Assembly (NCBI GenBank): GCA_963708095.1
Contig: OY970182.1
Location: 3,162,001-3,226,000, forward strand
Source: JAJZVS01 sp963708095
GTDB lineage: Bacteria; Pseudomonadota; Alphaproteobacteria; Acetobacterales; Acetobacteraceae
DNA: 64,000 bases
Direction: 5' to 3'
The notes below the pieces were generated by a model. The model saw nothing but the letters and a program-made list of their open reading frames with translations, did no database searches and was not told where the DNA came from. The position numbers and the translations under genes were made by a program. Each line of letters opens with the position of its first letter. The first letter of the stretch is position 1. Shown piece by piece: positions 17,316-27,218 of the stretch.

Positions 17316-18662
17316 TCACCGCAGGGCGATCAGGCGGCCGTCCTGGGACAGCAGCAGGAGGGTTCCGCCGGCGAGGACGGGCTGCACCGGGGCGGCTGGA
17401 CCGGGCAGTTTCTGGCGGCCGAGGATGGCGCCGGTATAGGGGCTGACGGCCAGCGCCTCGCCGCTGGTGCCGGTGACGACAAGGCGGTCGGCGGCCAGCA
17501 CGGGACCGAACCAGGTCAGCGGGTTGCTGTGGTTCTTGGCGTTTTTCCAGCGCGGCAACTGGGTGGCCCAGGCGACGATGCCGTCGTCGATCCGGATGGC
17601 GGTGATGATCTGGTCGAGGGTGATGAGGAACGCCCATTCCCCTGCCACCCAGGGACTGTCTCCTCCGGCGACGGCGTGGCTCCAGAGCCGCCGGCCGGAG
17701 GGCAGGTCGATGCCGACCGCGAGGCCGCCCATGCCGATCGCCACCACCCGTCCGTCGATGATGGCCGGCAGTCCGCGAATGGAGGCGATGTCGGGCAGCG
17801 TACCGCCGATGGCCGGCGCATAGAGCGTATCGGTCCACACCACGTTGCCCGATTCGGCGCGCAAGGTCGCGATCTCGCCGGAGGCGAAGCCGGCCACCAC
17901 CAGGCCGTCGGCGAAGGCCGGTGCCGGTTCGCCGAGCAGTGCGGTGACGGCATTGCTGGCCTGGTAGGACCACAACGCCTGCCCATGCGCGGTATCGAGC
18001 GCGAGCACCTGGTCGTCGATCGTGGTGAGGAACACCCGTCCGGCGACGATCGTGGGGCCGGAGCGCGCCGGGGCGCCGAGGTCGACGTGCCAGCGTTCCC
18101 TGCCATGCGCGGCATCCAGCGCCACCAGGTCGCCGAGGCCGTTGGCGGCGTACACCACACCGTCGGCGATCCCGAGCCCACCGCCGACATTGGTGCTGCG
18201 GACGTGCTTCCCTCGCGTTTCGGCCGCCCAGCGCGGGGTGCCGTTGGCGAGGTCGAAGGCGCGGACCCGGGCACGCGCGTCCATCGTGTAGACGACGCCG
18301 TCGGCGACCACGGGGGAGGCGAGCAGGTTCTGCCGGTAGCCGCCCCCGGCGCCGATGCCGGTGGCCCACGCCTCGGCGAGCATCGGCCGGGCGGCGAGCT
18401 GGCCCATATCGTGCGCCGGATTGCCGCCCGGTTGCGGCCAATCGGCATTGGTGACCGGCGGCGGCAGCATGACGGTGGGCGGCGTCTTGCCGACCGCCAG
18501 GGTGTTGCGTGCGGTCAGCACCGGCTCGCGCACGCCGGGCAGCTTCGGCTTGACCTTGCCGAACCAGTCGCTCCCGAGGCCGCAGCCGGAGAGGGCCAGT
18601 GGGAAGGCGAGTGCGGCACGACGAGACAGTTGTGCAGGCGACAGGACACGACGAGCGATCAT
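17316..18662 (-). CDS. bamB: Outer-membrane protein assembly lipoprotein BamB (PQQ-like beta-propeller)
   Basis: 448 aa. Signal peptide with twin arginine-like start and lipobox LSGC (Cys27) marks a lipoprotein. The rest is a PQQ-repeat beta-propeller with repeated blade motifs (for example GVVYAANGLGDLVALDA and GRVFLTTIDDQVLALD). BamB assists BamA in outer-membrane protein insertion. It overlaps the upstream TPR gene by four bases (ATGA), so they are cotranslated, and der lies downstream after the palindromic repeat. Confidence 0.92.
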   Translation of the reverse strand: MIARRVLSPAQLSRRAALAFPLALSGCGLGSDWFGKVKPKLPGVREPVLTARNTLAVGKTPPTVMLPPPVTNADWPQPGGNPAHDMGQLAARPMLAEAWATGIGAGGGYRQNLLASPVVADGVVYTMDARARVRAFDLANGTPRWAAETRGKHVRSTNVGGGLGIADGVVYAANGLGDLVALDAAHGRERWHVDLGAPARSGPTIVAGRVFLTTIDDQVLALDTAHGQALWSYQASNAVTALLGEPAPAFADGLVVAGFASGEIATLRAESGNVVWTDTLYAPAIGGTLPDIASIRGLPAIIDGRVVAIGMGGLAVGIDLPSGRRLWSHAVAGGDSPWVAGEWAFLITLDQIITAIRIDDGIVAWATQLPRWKNAKNHSNPLTWFGPVLAADRLVVTGTSGEALAVSPYTGAILGRQKLPGPAAPVQPVLAGGTLLLLSQDGRLIALR

Positions 18663-19321
18663 CCGTTCAGATCCGCGAGCAGGGCGTTGGCGCGCTGGCG
18701 CAGGCCGCCGGAGGCGGTCGTGTCCTGCAGCAGGTCGGTCAGGCGTCGTTTCGCCTCCGCAGTGCGGTGCTGGCGCAGGTCGAGCAGGGCGAGATCCTCC
18801 TCGGCCAGGTTGCGCCACGCGCCGCCGGGCATCGCGAGCGGGCGGAGCCTTGCGGCGAGCAGGCCGGGGTCGGCCGTGTCGAGTTGCCGGCTGGCCCACA
18901 GCAAGCTGGCCAGGCCGCGGAGCAGCGGATCGGCGGCGGGATCGGCCGCCACCGCATTCCACAACGCCAGTGCGGTGGCGGCATGGCCGTCGTCGGCATC
19001 CAGGGCCGCGGCGCGGAGCCGGGCCAGGGTGCGGTATCCGGGCGGGGCGGAGCGGGCGAGGGCGTCGAATGCGGCAAGGGCGCTTGCGTGCGCGGCGGCG
19101 GCGGTCGGGCCGGTGGCCTCGGCCTCCAGCATCGCCGTGACGTAGATCTGCGCCGCCTTCCGGTCCTGCCGCGCTTCGTACCAACGCCAGCCCTGCCAGC
19201 CGGCGACGCCGCCGATGGCGAGCAGCGCGAGGGTCAGGACGACGCCGGCGTAGCGGGTGAGGAGGTGGCGCATGCGCTCGGCACGCAGATCCTCCTCGAC
19301 CTCGTCAAAGATGTCGGGCAC
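18659..19321 (-). CDS. YfgM-like TPR membrane protein
   Basis: 220 aa. A short cytoplasmic N-terminus (MPDIFDEVEEDLRAER) is followed by one transmembrane helix (about residues 24-44) and a periplasmic Ala-rich helical TPR-like domain, the layout of YfgM, a SecYEG-associated chaperone partner. A GTG start at 19321 fits the family N-terminus. Its stop overlaps bamB. The position directly before bamB and der matches the E. coli yfgM-bamB-der order. bamD is divergent, 235 bp away, giving a compact outer-membrane assembly locus. Confidence 0.85.
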   Translation of the reverse strand: MPDIFDEVEEDLRAERMRHLLTRYAGVVLTLALLAIGGVAGWQGWRWYEARQDRKAAQIYVTAMLEAEATGPTAAAAHASALAAFDALARSAPPGYRTLARLRAAALDADDGHAATALALWNAVAADPAADPLLRGLASLLWASRQLDTADPGLLAARLRPLAMPGGAWRNLAEEDLALLDLRQHRTAEAKRRLTDLLQDTTASGGLRQRANALLADLNG

Positions 19322-19556
19322 GCACTTACTCCCGCCTGGCCGCTGGCCGGTCCTGGGTTCCTGGGGCGGCGGACCATAGCGATCGCGCCGCGCGGCGGCA
19401 AACGCCGCAGTAAAAGCCCTTGCGCCGTCCCGACGGGCGGCCGGCTGCGCCGACGGCACTGCGACGTTTCGACAACAAGGCGCGGGCGCCGGGCGGACCC
19501 TTCCTTGCCTCCCGCCCCGATCCGCCTGCTATAAGCCGGCCAATGGAGCCGATCCG

Positions 19557-20396
19557 ATGACCCCCGCCCTCCGCGCCGTCTGCTGTGCCGCGTTCCTGCT
19601 GCTGCTCTCCGGCTGCGGCGGGTCCGACACGCCCAAGCCCGGCGCGCCGGGCATTCCGCCGGCCCCGGTGGACGTGCTGTACAACCACGGCATCGACGCA
19701 CTGAACGCGCAGCGGTACCAGACGGCTGCCGACCAGTTCACCTCGGTGGAGGAGAATTATCCCTATTCGGAATGGGCGACGAAGGCGCAGCTCATGCTGG
19801 GCTACAGCCAGTATCTGCAACAGAACTACACCGAAGCGTTGGCCACTATCGGGCGCTATATCCAGTTGCACCCCGCCAGCCGCGACGTCGCCTATGCCCA
19901 CTACCTGCGCGCGCTCTGCTATTACGAGCAGATCGAGGACGTCGAACGCGACCAGGACAACACGTTGAAAGCGATCGCGGCGCTGCGCGAGGTGGTCGAC
20001 CGCTTCCCCGGCACCGCCTATGCGCGCGACGCGCGGCTCAAGATCGACCTCGCGCGCGACCATCTTGCCGGCCACGAGATGGCGATTGGGCTGTTCTACG
20101 AGCACCAGCACCTGTACGAGGCCGCGATCGGCCGCTATCAGCGGGTGGTGGAGGATTTCCAGACCACCAACCACGTCGCCGAGGCGCTGCACCGGCTGGT
20201 GGAGGTCTATCTGCAACTCGGGATGCGCCAGCAGGCGATGCGGGCCGCCTCCGTGCTCGGCTACAATTACCCTGGCAGCCCCTGGTATGCCGATACCTAT
20301 GCTGACCTTTACAACAACAAGCTCGTGAAGGGGTTGCCGCCGCCCACGGGCGCCGGGCACGGCTTCCTCGGCCGCACCTTCGGCTGGCTGTTCTGA
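19557..20396 (+). CDS. bamD: Outer-membrane protein assembly factor BamD
   Basis: 279 aa lipoprotein with lipobox LSGC (Cys20) and TPR repeats, the essential scaffold of the BAM complex. Typical motifs are ALNAQRYQTAADQFTSVEENYPYSEWA cut across TPR1, the VAYAHYLRALCYYEQ segment and the GTAYARDARLKIDLARDHLAG segment. A GGAG Shine-Dalgarno lies about 10 bases before the ATG. recN follows after 13 nt, so the two probably share a transcript, a common alphaproteobacterial order. Confidence 0.95.
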   Translation: MTPALRAVCCAAFLLLLSGCGGSDTPKPGAPGIPPAPVDVLYNHGIDALNAQRYQTAADQFTSVEENYPYSEWATKAQLMLGYSQYLQQNYTEALATIGRYIQLHPASRDVAYAHYLRALCYYEQIEDVERDQDNTLKAIAALREVVDRFPGTAYARDARLKIDLARDHLAGHEMAIGLFYEHQHLYEAAIGRYQRVVEDFQTTNHVAEALHRLVEVYLQLGMRQQAMRAASVLGYNYPGSPWYADTYADLYNNKLVKGLPPPTGAGHGFLGRTFGWLF

Positions 20397-20409
20397 GCCG
20401 ACCTGGACC

Positions 20410-22140
20410 GTGCTGACCGCGCTCGCCATCCGCGACGTGGTGTTGATCGAACGGCTGGACCTTGGATTCGGCCCGGGGCTGACGGTGCTGACCGGGGAGA
20501 CCGGGGCCGGCAAGTCGATCCTGCTGGACAGCCTGGGCTTGGCGCTCGGCGCTCGCGCCGAGGCCGGTCTGGTGCGTCCCGGCGCTGCGCAGGCCAGCGT
20601 GACCGCATGCTTCGCCCCGCCGGCCGGGCACCCCGTGGCGGCGTTGCTGGGTGAAGACGGGATCGCGGCAGAGGCGGGGGAGGAGATCGTGCTGCGCCGG
20701 GTACTCGGCGGCGACGGGCGTTCGCGCGCCTTCGTCAACGACCAGCCGGTGGGGGTGGCGCTGCTGCGCCGAATCGGCGCAGCGCTGGTGGAAGTGCAGG
20801 GCCAGCACGAGCAGATGGGGCTCGCCGATCCGGCGAGCCACGCCACGCTGCTGGATGCCTTCGGCGTTCCGCCGCCGCTGCGGGCGGAAGTGGCCGCGGC
20901 CTGGACCGCCTGGCGCGGCGCGCGGGATGCGCTGGCGGCCGCCCGGGAGGCGATCGCGGCGGCGCGCCGGGATGAGGAATGGTTGACCCACGCCGTCTCG
21001 GAACTTGCGACCCTGGCGCCGCAGCCGGGCGAGGAGGAGGCGCTCGCCGGCGAACGCCAACGCCTGCAGCAGGCCGAGCGCCGGGCCGAGGCGATCGCCG
21101 CCGCCGCGGCCGAGCTCTCCCCCGGCAACCACGGCCGCGACCGCCGCAATCCCGGCCCGGGTGCCGCGCTGCGCGCCGCCGCGCGCGCCTTGCAGCGGCT
21201 GATCCCGACGACGCCGCGGGAGCTGGCGGCACAACCGGCGCCGGCACCGGAAAACCCCGTGGACCCCGCGCTGGCGGCGCTGGAACGCGCCGAGGAGGCG
21301 TTGGCCGAGGCGGAAACCCTGCTCTCGCGTCTGGCGGCGGAGGCGGACGCCGATCCGCGCCGGCTGGAACAGGCCGAGGAACGGCTGTTCGCCTTGCGCG
21401 CCGCCGCTCGCAAGCACGCGGTGGCGGTGGTCGACCTGCCCGGTCTGCTCGACAGCCTGTCCGCGCGGCTGGCGGCGTTGCAGACCGGGGAGGCGGAGGT
21501 GGCGGCGCTGGAGCGCGCCGCCGCGGCTGCCCGGACGCGCTATGAGGCGGCGGCCGGCGCGCTGTCGGCAGCTCGAATGGCGGCGGCGCGCAAGCTCGAT
21601 CGCGCGGTAGGACGCGAATTGCCGCCGCTGCGGCTGGAGAAGGCACGGTTCCGTGCCGAGGCGACGCCGCTGGCCGAGGCCGAATGGGGTCCGGGCGGGG
21701 CAGATTCGGTACGCTTCCTGATCGCCACCAACCCGGGGCAGGAGCTGGGATCGCTGGCGCGGGTGGCCTCGGGCGGCGAGCTGTCGCGGCTGATGCTGGC
21801 GCTGAAAGTGGTGCTGGCGGCGGGCTCGCCGGTGCCGACCTTGGTGTTCGACGAGGTCGATGCCGGCATCGGGGGCGCCACCGCCGCGTCGGTGGGCGAA
21901 CGGCTGGCGCGGGTGGCGGAGGGCGTGCAGGTGCTCGTGGTCACGCACAGCCCGCAGGTGGCGGCGCGCGGCTCGGCCCATCTACGGGTCGCGAAGGCGA
22001 GCGCGGCCGGCCGCACGGCGACAACGGTGGAGGCGCTGGACCCGGCAGCGCGGCGGGAGGAGATCGCGCGGATGCTGGCCGGCGAGACGGTGACCCAGGC
22101 GGCGCGGGCCGCGGCGGCGGAGCTGCTGGGGGCAGGATGA
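20410..22140 (+). CDS. recN: DNA repair protein RecN
   Basis: 576 aa SMC-like ATPase acting in double-strand break repair. Head-domain motifs are Walker A GETGAGKS (29-36), the ABC signature SGGELSRLML near residue 453 and Walker B VFDEVDAGIGG near 479; the middle is a long Ala/Glu/Arg-rich coiled coil. The GTG start at 20410 is the first family-matching residue. RecN is often SOS-controlled; I see no GAAC-N7-GAAC box just upstream, in agreement with expression from the bamD promoter. Confidence 0.94.
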   Translation: MLTALAIRDVVLIERLDLGFGPGLTVLTGETGAGKSILLDSLGLALGARAEAGLVRPGAAQASVTACFAPPAGHPVAALLGEDGIAAEAGEEIVLRRVLGGDGRSRAFVNDQPVGVALLRRIGAALVEVQGQHEQMGLADPASHATLLDAFGVPPPLRAEVAAAWTAWRGARDALAAAREAIAAARRDEEWLTHAVSELATLAPQPGEEEALAGERQRLQQAERRAEAIAAAAAELSPGNHGRDRRNPGPGAALRAAARALQRLIPTTPRELAAQPAPAPENPVDPALAALERAEEALAEAETLLSRLAAEADADPRRLEQAEERLFALRAAARKHAVAVVDLPGLLDSLSARLAALQTGEAEVAALERAAAAARTRYEAAAGALSAARMAAARKLDRAVGRELPPLRLEKARFRAEATPLAEAEWGPGGADSVRFLIATNPGQELGSLARVASGGELSRLMLALKVVLAAGSPVPTLVFDEVDAGIGGATAASVGERLARVAEGVQVLVVTHSPQVAARGSAHLRVAKASAAGRTATTVEALDPAARREEIARMLAGETVTQAARAAAAELLGAG

Positions 22141-22253
22141 GGGGGGCGCGGTGCGCGCCGCGATGATTTCCGGCGCGACTTCGACCGTCCGGCCGCGCCT
22201 GGGAATTCAGGCCGGCGGTCCACACCCGGAACAGGTGCGTTCGCCGATCCGAA

Positions 22254-23036
22254 CTACATTCGGCGTTCGACCATCAACTGCTTGATCGACGCGATCGCCT
22301 TGGCCGGGTTGAGGTTCTTCGGGCAGGTATCGGTGCAGTTCATGATGGTATGGCAGCGATACAGCTTGAACGGGTCTTCCAGCGCATCGAGCCGGTCACC
22401 GGTCGCCTCGTCGCGCGAATCCGCGATCCAGCGATAGGCCTGCAGCAGCACCGCGGGGCCGAGGTAGCGGTCGCCGTTCCACCAGTAGCTCGGGCACGAC
22501 GTGGTGCAGCAGAAACACAGGATGCATTCCCACAGACCGTCGAGCTGGGCGCGCTCCTCCCGGCTCTGCTGGCGTTCTGCGTCCGGCGGTGGCGGGGTGT
22601 CGGATTTCAGCCAGGGCTCGATGCTGCGCAACTGCGCGTAGGCCTGGCTCAGGTCGGGCACCAGGTCCTTCACCACCGGCATGTGCGGCAGCGGCGAGAT
22701 GCGCACCGCCCCGTTCACGTCCTCGATCGGCTTGAGGCAGGCGAGCGTGTTGCCGCCGTCGATGTTCATCGCGCAGGAGCCGCAGATGCCTTCGCGGCAG
22801 GAGCGGCGGAAGGTCAGGGTCGGATCGACCTCGTTCTTGATCTTGATCAGCGCGTCGAGCACCATCGGCCCGCAGGCGTCGAGGTCGATCTCATAGGTGT
22901 CGGTGCGCGGGTTCTGCCCGTCGTCGGGGTTCCAGCGATAGACGCGGAACGCGCGCACGCGCTTGGCCCCGGCGGGGGCGGGATAGGTGCGGCCCTGGCC
23001 GATGCGGCTGTTGGCGGGGAGGGTGAAGGCGACCAT
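22254..23036 (-). CDS. sdhB: Succinate dehydrogenase iron-sulfur subunit
   Basis: 260 aa. The three Fe-S clusters are visible: 2Fe-2S ligands C80, C85, C88, C100; a CxxCxxC set in WECILCFCCTTSCP (about 171-181); and a final set in CHTIMNCTDTCPK (228-238). SdhB passes electrons from the flavin in SdhA to the membrane heme/quinone in SdhCD. The ATG at 23036 was chosen at the family start. Last gene of the minus-strand sdhCDAB operon. Confidence 0.97.
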   Translation of the reverse strand: MVAFTLPANSRIGQGRTYPAPAGAKRVRAFRVYRWNPDDGQNPRTDTYEIDLDACGPMVLDALIKIKNEVDPTLTFRRSCREGICGSCAMNIDGGNTLACLKPIEDVNGAVRISPLPHMPVVKDLVPDLSQAYAQLRSIEPWLKSDTPPPPDAERQQSREERAQLDGLWECILCFCCTTSCPSYWWNGDRYLGPAVLLQAYRWIADSRDEATGDRLDALEDPFKLYRCHTIMNCTDTCPKNLNPAKAIASIKQLMVERRM

Positions 23037-23059
23037 CGTTGCGTTCTTTCCTTTGCCGC

Positions 23060-24871
23060 TCAGTACACCCGCTTCTTCGGCGGAAACACCGAAACCTCGT
23101 TCGTGAGCGTCTGCATCTTCACCGGCCGGTAATCCAGCCGCACGTCCCCGGAATCGTCGCACCAGGCCAGGGTGTGCTTCATCCAGTGCGCGTCATCGCG
23201 GTCCGGATAGTCGTCATGGGCGTGCGCACCGCGGCTTTCGGTGCGCGCCGCGGCGCCGAACATGGTCACCATGGCGTTGCCCATCAGGTTCTGCAGCTCC
23301 AGCGCCTCCATCAGGTCGCTGTTCCAGATGAGGCTGCTGTCGGCCACCGACATATCGTCCATGCCGCCCCAGAGCTGGCGCATCTTCTCCACGCCCTCGG
23401 CCAGGGTCTTGCTGTTGCGGAACACCGCCGCGTGGCTCTGCATCGTGCGCTGCATCGCCAGCCGCAGGTCGGCGACCTTGGTGCCGCCCTTGGCATGGCG
23501 CGCGCGGTCGAACCGGTCGAGCGATCCCTCTCCGGCGCGTGCCGGCAGCTGCGGCTGCGAGGCGCCGGATTTCACGATCTCCGCGGCTCGCTGCGCCGCG
23601 GCGCGCCCGAACACCACGAGATCGAGCAGCGAGTTCGTGCCCAGCCGGTTCGCCCCGTGCACCGAGACGCAGGCGCATTCGCCGACCGCCATCAGCCCCG
23701 GGATCACCGCATCGGGATTTTCCGGCGTCGGACGCAGCACCTCGCCGCGGTAGTTCGTGGGGATGCCGCCCATGTTGTAGTGCACGGTCGGCAGCACCGG
23801 GATCGGCGCCTTCGTGACATCCACGCCGGCGAACACCTTGGCGGTCTCGGAAATCCCCGGCAGGCGTTCGTGCAGCAGCTCGGCGCCCAGATGTTCCAGG
23901 TGCAGCATGATGTGGTCCTTGTCCGGCCCGCAGCCGCGTCCTTCGGCGATCTCGATCGTCATGGAGCGGGAGACGACGTCGCGCGAGGCAAGGTCCTTTG
24001 CGGTGGGCGCATAGCGCTCCATGAAGCGCTCGCCCTCGGCATTCGTCAGGTAGCCCCCTTCGCCGCGCGCGCCTTCGGTGATCAGGCAGCCGGCCGGGAA
24101 GATGCCGGTGGGATGGAACTGCACGAACTCCATGTCCTGGCAGGGCAGGCCGGCGCGCAGCACCATGCCGTTGCCGTCGCCGGTGCAGGTATGGGCGGAG
24201 GTGCAGGAGAGGAACGCGCGGCCGTAGCCGCCCGTCGCCATCACCACCGTCTGGGCGCGGAAGCGGTGGATCGAGCCGTCGTCCAGGCACCAGGCGGTGA
24301 CGCCGCGGCAGACGCCTTCCTCGTCCAGGATCAGGTCGAGCGCGAAATATTCGACGAAGAACTCCACCTCGTGCTTCAGGCTCTGCTGGTAGAGCGTGTG
24401 CAGGATCGCGTGACCGGTGCGGTCGGCGGCGGCGCAGGCGCGCATCGCCGGTTCTTTGCCGTAGTCCTTCATGTGGCCGCCGAAGGGACGTTGGTAGATC
24501 TTGCCTTCTTCGGTGCGGCTGAAGGGCACGCCAAAATGCTCGAGCTCGTAGACCGCCGGAATGGCCTCCCGGCACATGTATTCGATCGCATCCTGGTCGC
24601 CGAGCCAGTCCGACCCTTTCACGGTGTCGTACATGTGCCAGCGCCAGTCGTCCTGCCCCATGTTGCCGAGCGCGGCGCCGATGCCCCCCTGCGCCGCCAC
24701 GGTATGGCTGCGGGTGGGGAACACCTTGGTGATGCACGCGGTCTTCAGCCCGGCCGCCCCCATGCCGAGGGTGGCCCGGAGCCCGGACCCGCCGGCGCCG
24801 ACCACCACCACGTCATAGGTGTGGTCCACCACCGAATAGGCGCGCGAGGACGGCATGGTGATCGCGTTCAT
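23060..24871 (-). CDS. sdhA: Succinate dehydrogenase flavoprotein subunit
   Basis: 603 aa. FAD-binding GAGGSGLRATLGMG near residue 25, covalent FAD histidine H56 in SHTVAAQGG, and the active-site segment FHPTGIFPAGCLITEGARGEG cut over residues about 245-265. Oxidises succinate to fumarate in the TCA cycle and feeds complex II. Twenty-three bases separate it from sdhB. Confidence 0.97.
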   Translation of the reverse strand: MNAITMPSSRAYSVVDHTYDVVVVGAGGSGLRATLGMGAAGLKTACITKVFPTRSHTVAAQGGIGAALGNMGQDDWRWHMYDTVKGSDWLGDQDAIEYMCREAIPAVYELEHFGVPFSRTEEGKIYQRPFGGHMKDYGKEPAMRACAAADRTGHAILHTLYQQSLKHEVEFFVEYFALDLILDEEGVCRGVTAWCLDDGSIHRFRAQTVVMATGGYGRAFLSCTSAHTCTGDGNGMVLRAGLPCQDMEFVQFHPTGIFPAGCLITEGARGEGGYLTNAEGERFMERYAPTAKDLASRDVVSRSMTIEIAEGRGCGPDKDHIMLHLEHLGAELLHERLPGISETAKVFAGVDVTKAPIPVLPTVHYNMGGIPTNYRGEVLRPTPENPDAVIPGLMAVGECACVSVHGANRLGTNSLLDLVVFGRAAAQRAAEIVKSGASQPQLPARAGEGSLDRFDRARHAKGGTKVADLRLAMQRTMQSHAAVFRNSKTLAEGVEKMRQLWGGMDDMSVADSSLIWNSDLMEALELQNLMGNAMVTMFGAAARTESRGAHAHDDYPDRDDAHWMKHTLAWCDDSGDVRLDYRPVKMQTLTNEVSVFPPKKRVY

Positions 24872-24900
24872 CCCGAAATCCCTTCTGTCCGCCCCGGCGG

Positions 24901-25305
24901 CTACAGTCCGAGCCGCAGCGCCGCCACCGTGCACAGCAGCGCCAGCACCACCGACCCGCCGCGCACGACCAGCACCAGGGCGAGGCGCGCGGATTCACGA
25001 TGAACATAGTCCTCGATCACCACGCACAAGCCTAAGGCCATATGCCAGAAACTGGCGAGGATCAGGCACAGCAGCAGCACGAGCGAGACCGGTCCGTGCA
25101 GCCAGTTCGCCACCGCATCGGGGCCGCTGCCTTCCATTCCCATCATCGTGGCAATGAACCACAACGACAGCGGCACCAGCGCCAGCGCGGTGACCCGCTG
25201 CACCCACCACTGCGCCGATCCGGTGCGCGCCGAGCCGAGCCCGCGCACCCTCCCGAGCTGCGAGCGGCGGATGACGACATGCGGCGTCGGGTCCGAACCG
25301 GCCAT
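24901..25305 (-). CDS. sdhD: Succinate dehydrogenase hydrophobic anchor subunit
   Basis: 134 aa with three transmembrane helices (about 35-55, 62-85, 105-130). The segment ASFWHMALGLCVVIEDYVH carries the histidine expected to ligate heme b. The ATG overlaps the sdhC stop (TGATG), indicating coupled translation of the two anchors. With SdhC it forms the quinone site of complex II. Confidence 0.9.
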   Translation of the reverse strand: MAGSDPTPHVVIRRSQLGRVRGLGSARTGSAQWWVQRVTALALVPLSLWFIATMMGMEGSGPDAVANWLHGPVSLVLLLCLILASFWHMALGLCVVIEDYVHRESARLALVLVVRGGSVVLALLCTVAALRLGL

Positions 25306-25736
25306 CACCACACCACCAATCCGACGATCCACACGATCACTGTGGCCGCTGCCGTCGCCGCCACCACCGCCCAACCGGTCGTACGATAGGCCCGGTCGTC
25401 GAAGCCGCGCCCGATGTCCCAGAACAGATGCCGGATTCCGGTGAACAGGTGGAAGATCAGCGCCGCCGCCCAGCCAAGCAGCAGCAGCACACCGATCGGC
25501 GAGCCCAGGAACCCCTGCACCACGGCAAAGCTGGCATTCCCAAGCGCCGCGGCAACCAGCCACCAGGTCAACAGCAAGGTGCCGAGCGCCAGGCCCACGC
25601 CGGTAACCCGGTGGCTGATCGACAACGCCATGCTGACCGGCCAGCGATAGACTTGCAGATGGGGTGACAGCGGGCGGCGAACCAGCTTGCCCTCGGAAGT
25701 GCGCGCTACCATCAGCGCGTCGCGGACATCCTGCAC
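25305..25736 (-). CDS. sdhC: Succinate dehydrogenase cytochrome b556 subunit
   Basis: 143 aa, three transmembrane helices. Family landmarks are RPLSPHLQVYRWP at the N-terminal side, SISHRVTG before helix 1 and HLFTGIRHLFWD with the heme-ligand histidine. A GTG start at 25736 is preferred over the ATG at 25712 because CAGGA sits at proper distance upstream of the GTG and homologues extend past the ALM residues. First gene of the sdhCDAB operon, 52 bases after the MFS gene. Confidence 0.9.
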   Translation of the reverse strand: MQDVRDALMVARTSEGKLVRRPLSPHLQVYRWPVSMALSISHRVTGVGLALGTLLLTWWLVAAALGNASFAVVQGFLGSPIGVLLLLGWAAALIFHLFTGIRHLFWDIGRGFDDRAYRTTGWAVVAATAAATVIVWIVGLVVW

Positions 25737-25788
25737 GGCGGCATCCTGTTGCTCCGGCCGGCGCACTGCACCAAGCCGTTGCGGTCCC

Positions 25789-27210
25789 TTACTCTGGGGC
25801 TTCCCGAGGGTCAACGCGGGCGGCCCGGCTGGCGGGCGTGTTGGCCTGCGTCTCCGGCATGGCCGCCCCCAGCAGCGCCACGCCGGCCAGCCCGACCGCG
25901 GCCAGGCAGAAGAACGCCACCCGGTTGCCCGCCATGTCCGCCACCGCTCCGCCGAAAGCGGTGCCGAGCGTCGCTCCCCCCGCGGCGCACAGGCCGAACA
26001 GGCCGATGCAGAGGTTGAAGTGCCCGCTTTTGCGGGTGAGGTCGGCGGCGGTCAGAGGCAGCATCACGCCGACGACTGCGGCGCTGATCCCGCCCACCGC
26101 TTGGCCGGCCAGCAACACCGCCGGCGTCGGCAGCAACGCCAGCAACAGCCCAGGGAGCGGCAGAATGGTCCAGCCCAACAGCAGGAGCGGGCGGCGCCCG
26201 CGCCGCTCGGCCTCACGCCCGACCCAACCGGATGTGATCGCCACCACCGCCTGCGGCAGCACGATCGCGGCGGCGATGATCAGGCTGGCGCGCATGCCGA
26301 CCTGCTGGGTTATCAGCGACGCGGCCAGTGGCAGCACGGCCGCGTTGGCCAGGAAGAACAACACGATGGCACCGGCGAACACGAGCAGCCGCCGGTCACC
26401 GAGCAGCGCGGCGACTTCGGCTCTGAAGGGGGGAGCCGTGCGCGACGCCCCGGCCGTCGCCGTGCCGGATGCATCCTGCGACGCCGCGGCTCCGGCAGCG
26501 GTGCGACCGCCCCGGCGTCCGCGCCCGCGATACCAGGCGCGGCGCGCGGTGGGAGCCTCACCGGGCGCGGACGCTCGTATCGCAGCCCCTGGCGGCGCGG
26601 CCTCCGGCGATGCAAACCCTGGTGACGCAGCCCCGGAACTTGCGTGGCGCGGGATCATTGCCAACGCCGCCAGCGCCGGCAGCCCGAGCGCTGCGGTGAG
26701 CCAGAACACCGAGCGGGTGCCGAGCGTGCTGCCCGCCGCGCCCATTGCCGCCGCCGCGAGTCCGTTGCCGAGGGCGCCGAAGGCTGCGTTGCGTCCCAGC
26801 CGCGCGCCCAGTGCCGCACGGCCCACGAGGCCGAGGCTGAGTGCCGCGATCGCCGGGGTCAGTACGCTGCTTGCGACCCCATGCAGTACCTCGGCCACCA
26901 AGACCGATAGCGCCACCGGCCAGACCGCCAGCAACAGCGCCGCCGCCATCACGCCGCCGATCGCTGCCGCCGCCGCTGCCCGCTTTGACTCCGCGGCATC
27001 GACGAGCGCGCCGGTCGGCAACTGGCTCGCCACGCTGACGATGGAGCCGACGCTGAGCATGAGGCCGATGTCGCCTTCGGTCCATTTCTGCGCGGTCAGG
27101 TAGACGGCGACGAACGGGCCGAAGCCGGTCTGCACGTTGGCGAGGAAGAAATTCAGCAGATCGAGGGCGCGCTGGCCGTGGCCAGGACCCGGTGAGCGGG
27201 GATCGGGCAT
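25789..27210 (-). CDS. MFS transporter
   Basis: 473 aa, about twelve hydrophobic segments in two halves. The first half starts LLNFFLANVQTGFGPFVAVYL with the GDIGLMLSVGS and ALVDAAESKR loop typical of MFS. The central cytoplasmic loop (about residues 195-255) is unusually long and low in complexity, rich in Ala, Pro, Gly and Arg. The group resembles predicted multidrug or metabolite effluxers but substrate cannot be read. It lies directly upstream of sdhC in the same direction; read-through into the sdh operon is possible. Confidence 0.85.
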   Translation of the reverse strand: MPDPRSPGPGHGQRALDLLNFFLANVQTGFGPFVAVYLTAQKWTEGDIGLMLSVGSIVSVASQLPTGALVDAAESKRAAAAAAIGGVMAAALLLAVWPVALSVLVAEVLHGVASSVLTPAIAALSLGLVGRAALGARLGRNAAFGALGNGLAAAAMGAAGSTLGTRSVFWLTAALGLPALAALAMIPRHASSGAASPGFASPEAAPPGAAIRASAPGEAPTARRAWYRGRGRRGGRTAAGAAASQDASGTATAGASRTAPPFRAEVAALLGDRRLLVFAGAIVLFFLANAAVLPLAASLITQQVGMRASLIIAAAIVLPQAVVAITSGWVGREAERRGRRPLLLLGWTILPLPGLLLALLPTPAVLLAGQAVGGISAAVVGVMLPLTAADLTRKSGHFNLCIGLFGLCAAGGATLGTAFGGAVADMAGNRVAFFCLAAVGLAGVALLGAAMPETQANTPASRAARVDPREAPE

Positions 27211-27218
27211 CGGCTAGG

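Noticed and set aside
15801..19145. A very long plus-strand open frame (over 1100 codons) opposite der, bamB and the TPR gene
   Set aside because: It is antisense to three well-recognised genes, runs through the palindromic repeat, and its translation is Arg/Pro/Ser-rich without domains; an artefact of high GC.
23039..25003. Long plus-strand frame opposite sdhA
   Set aside because: Antisense to sdhA, which carries all expected motifs.
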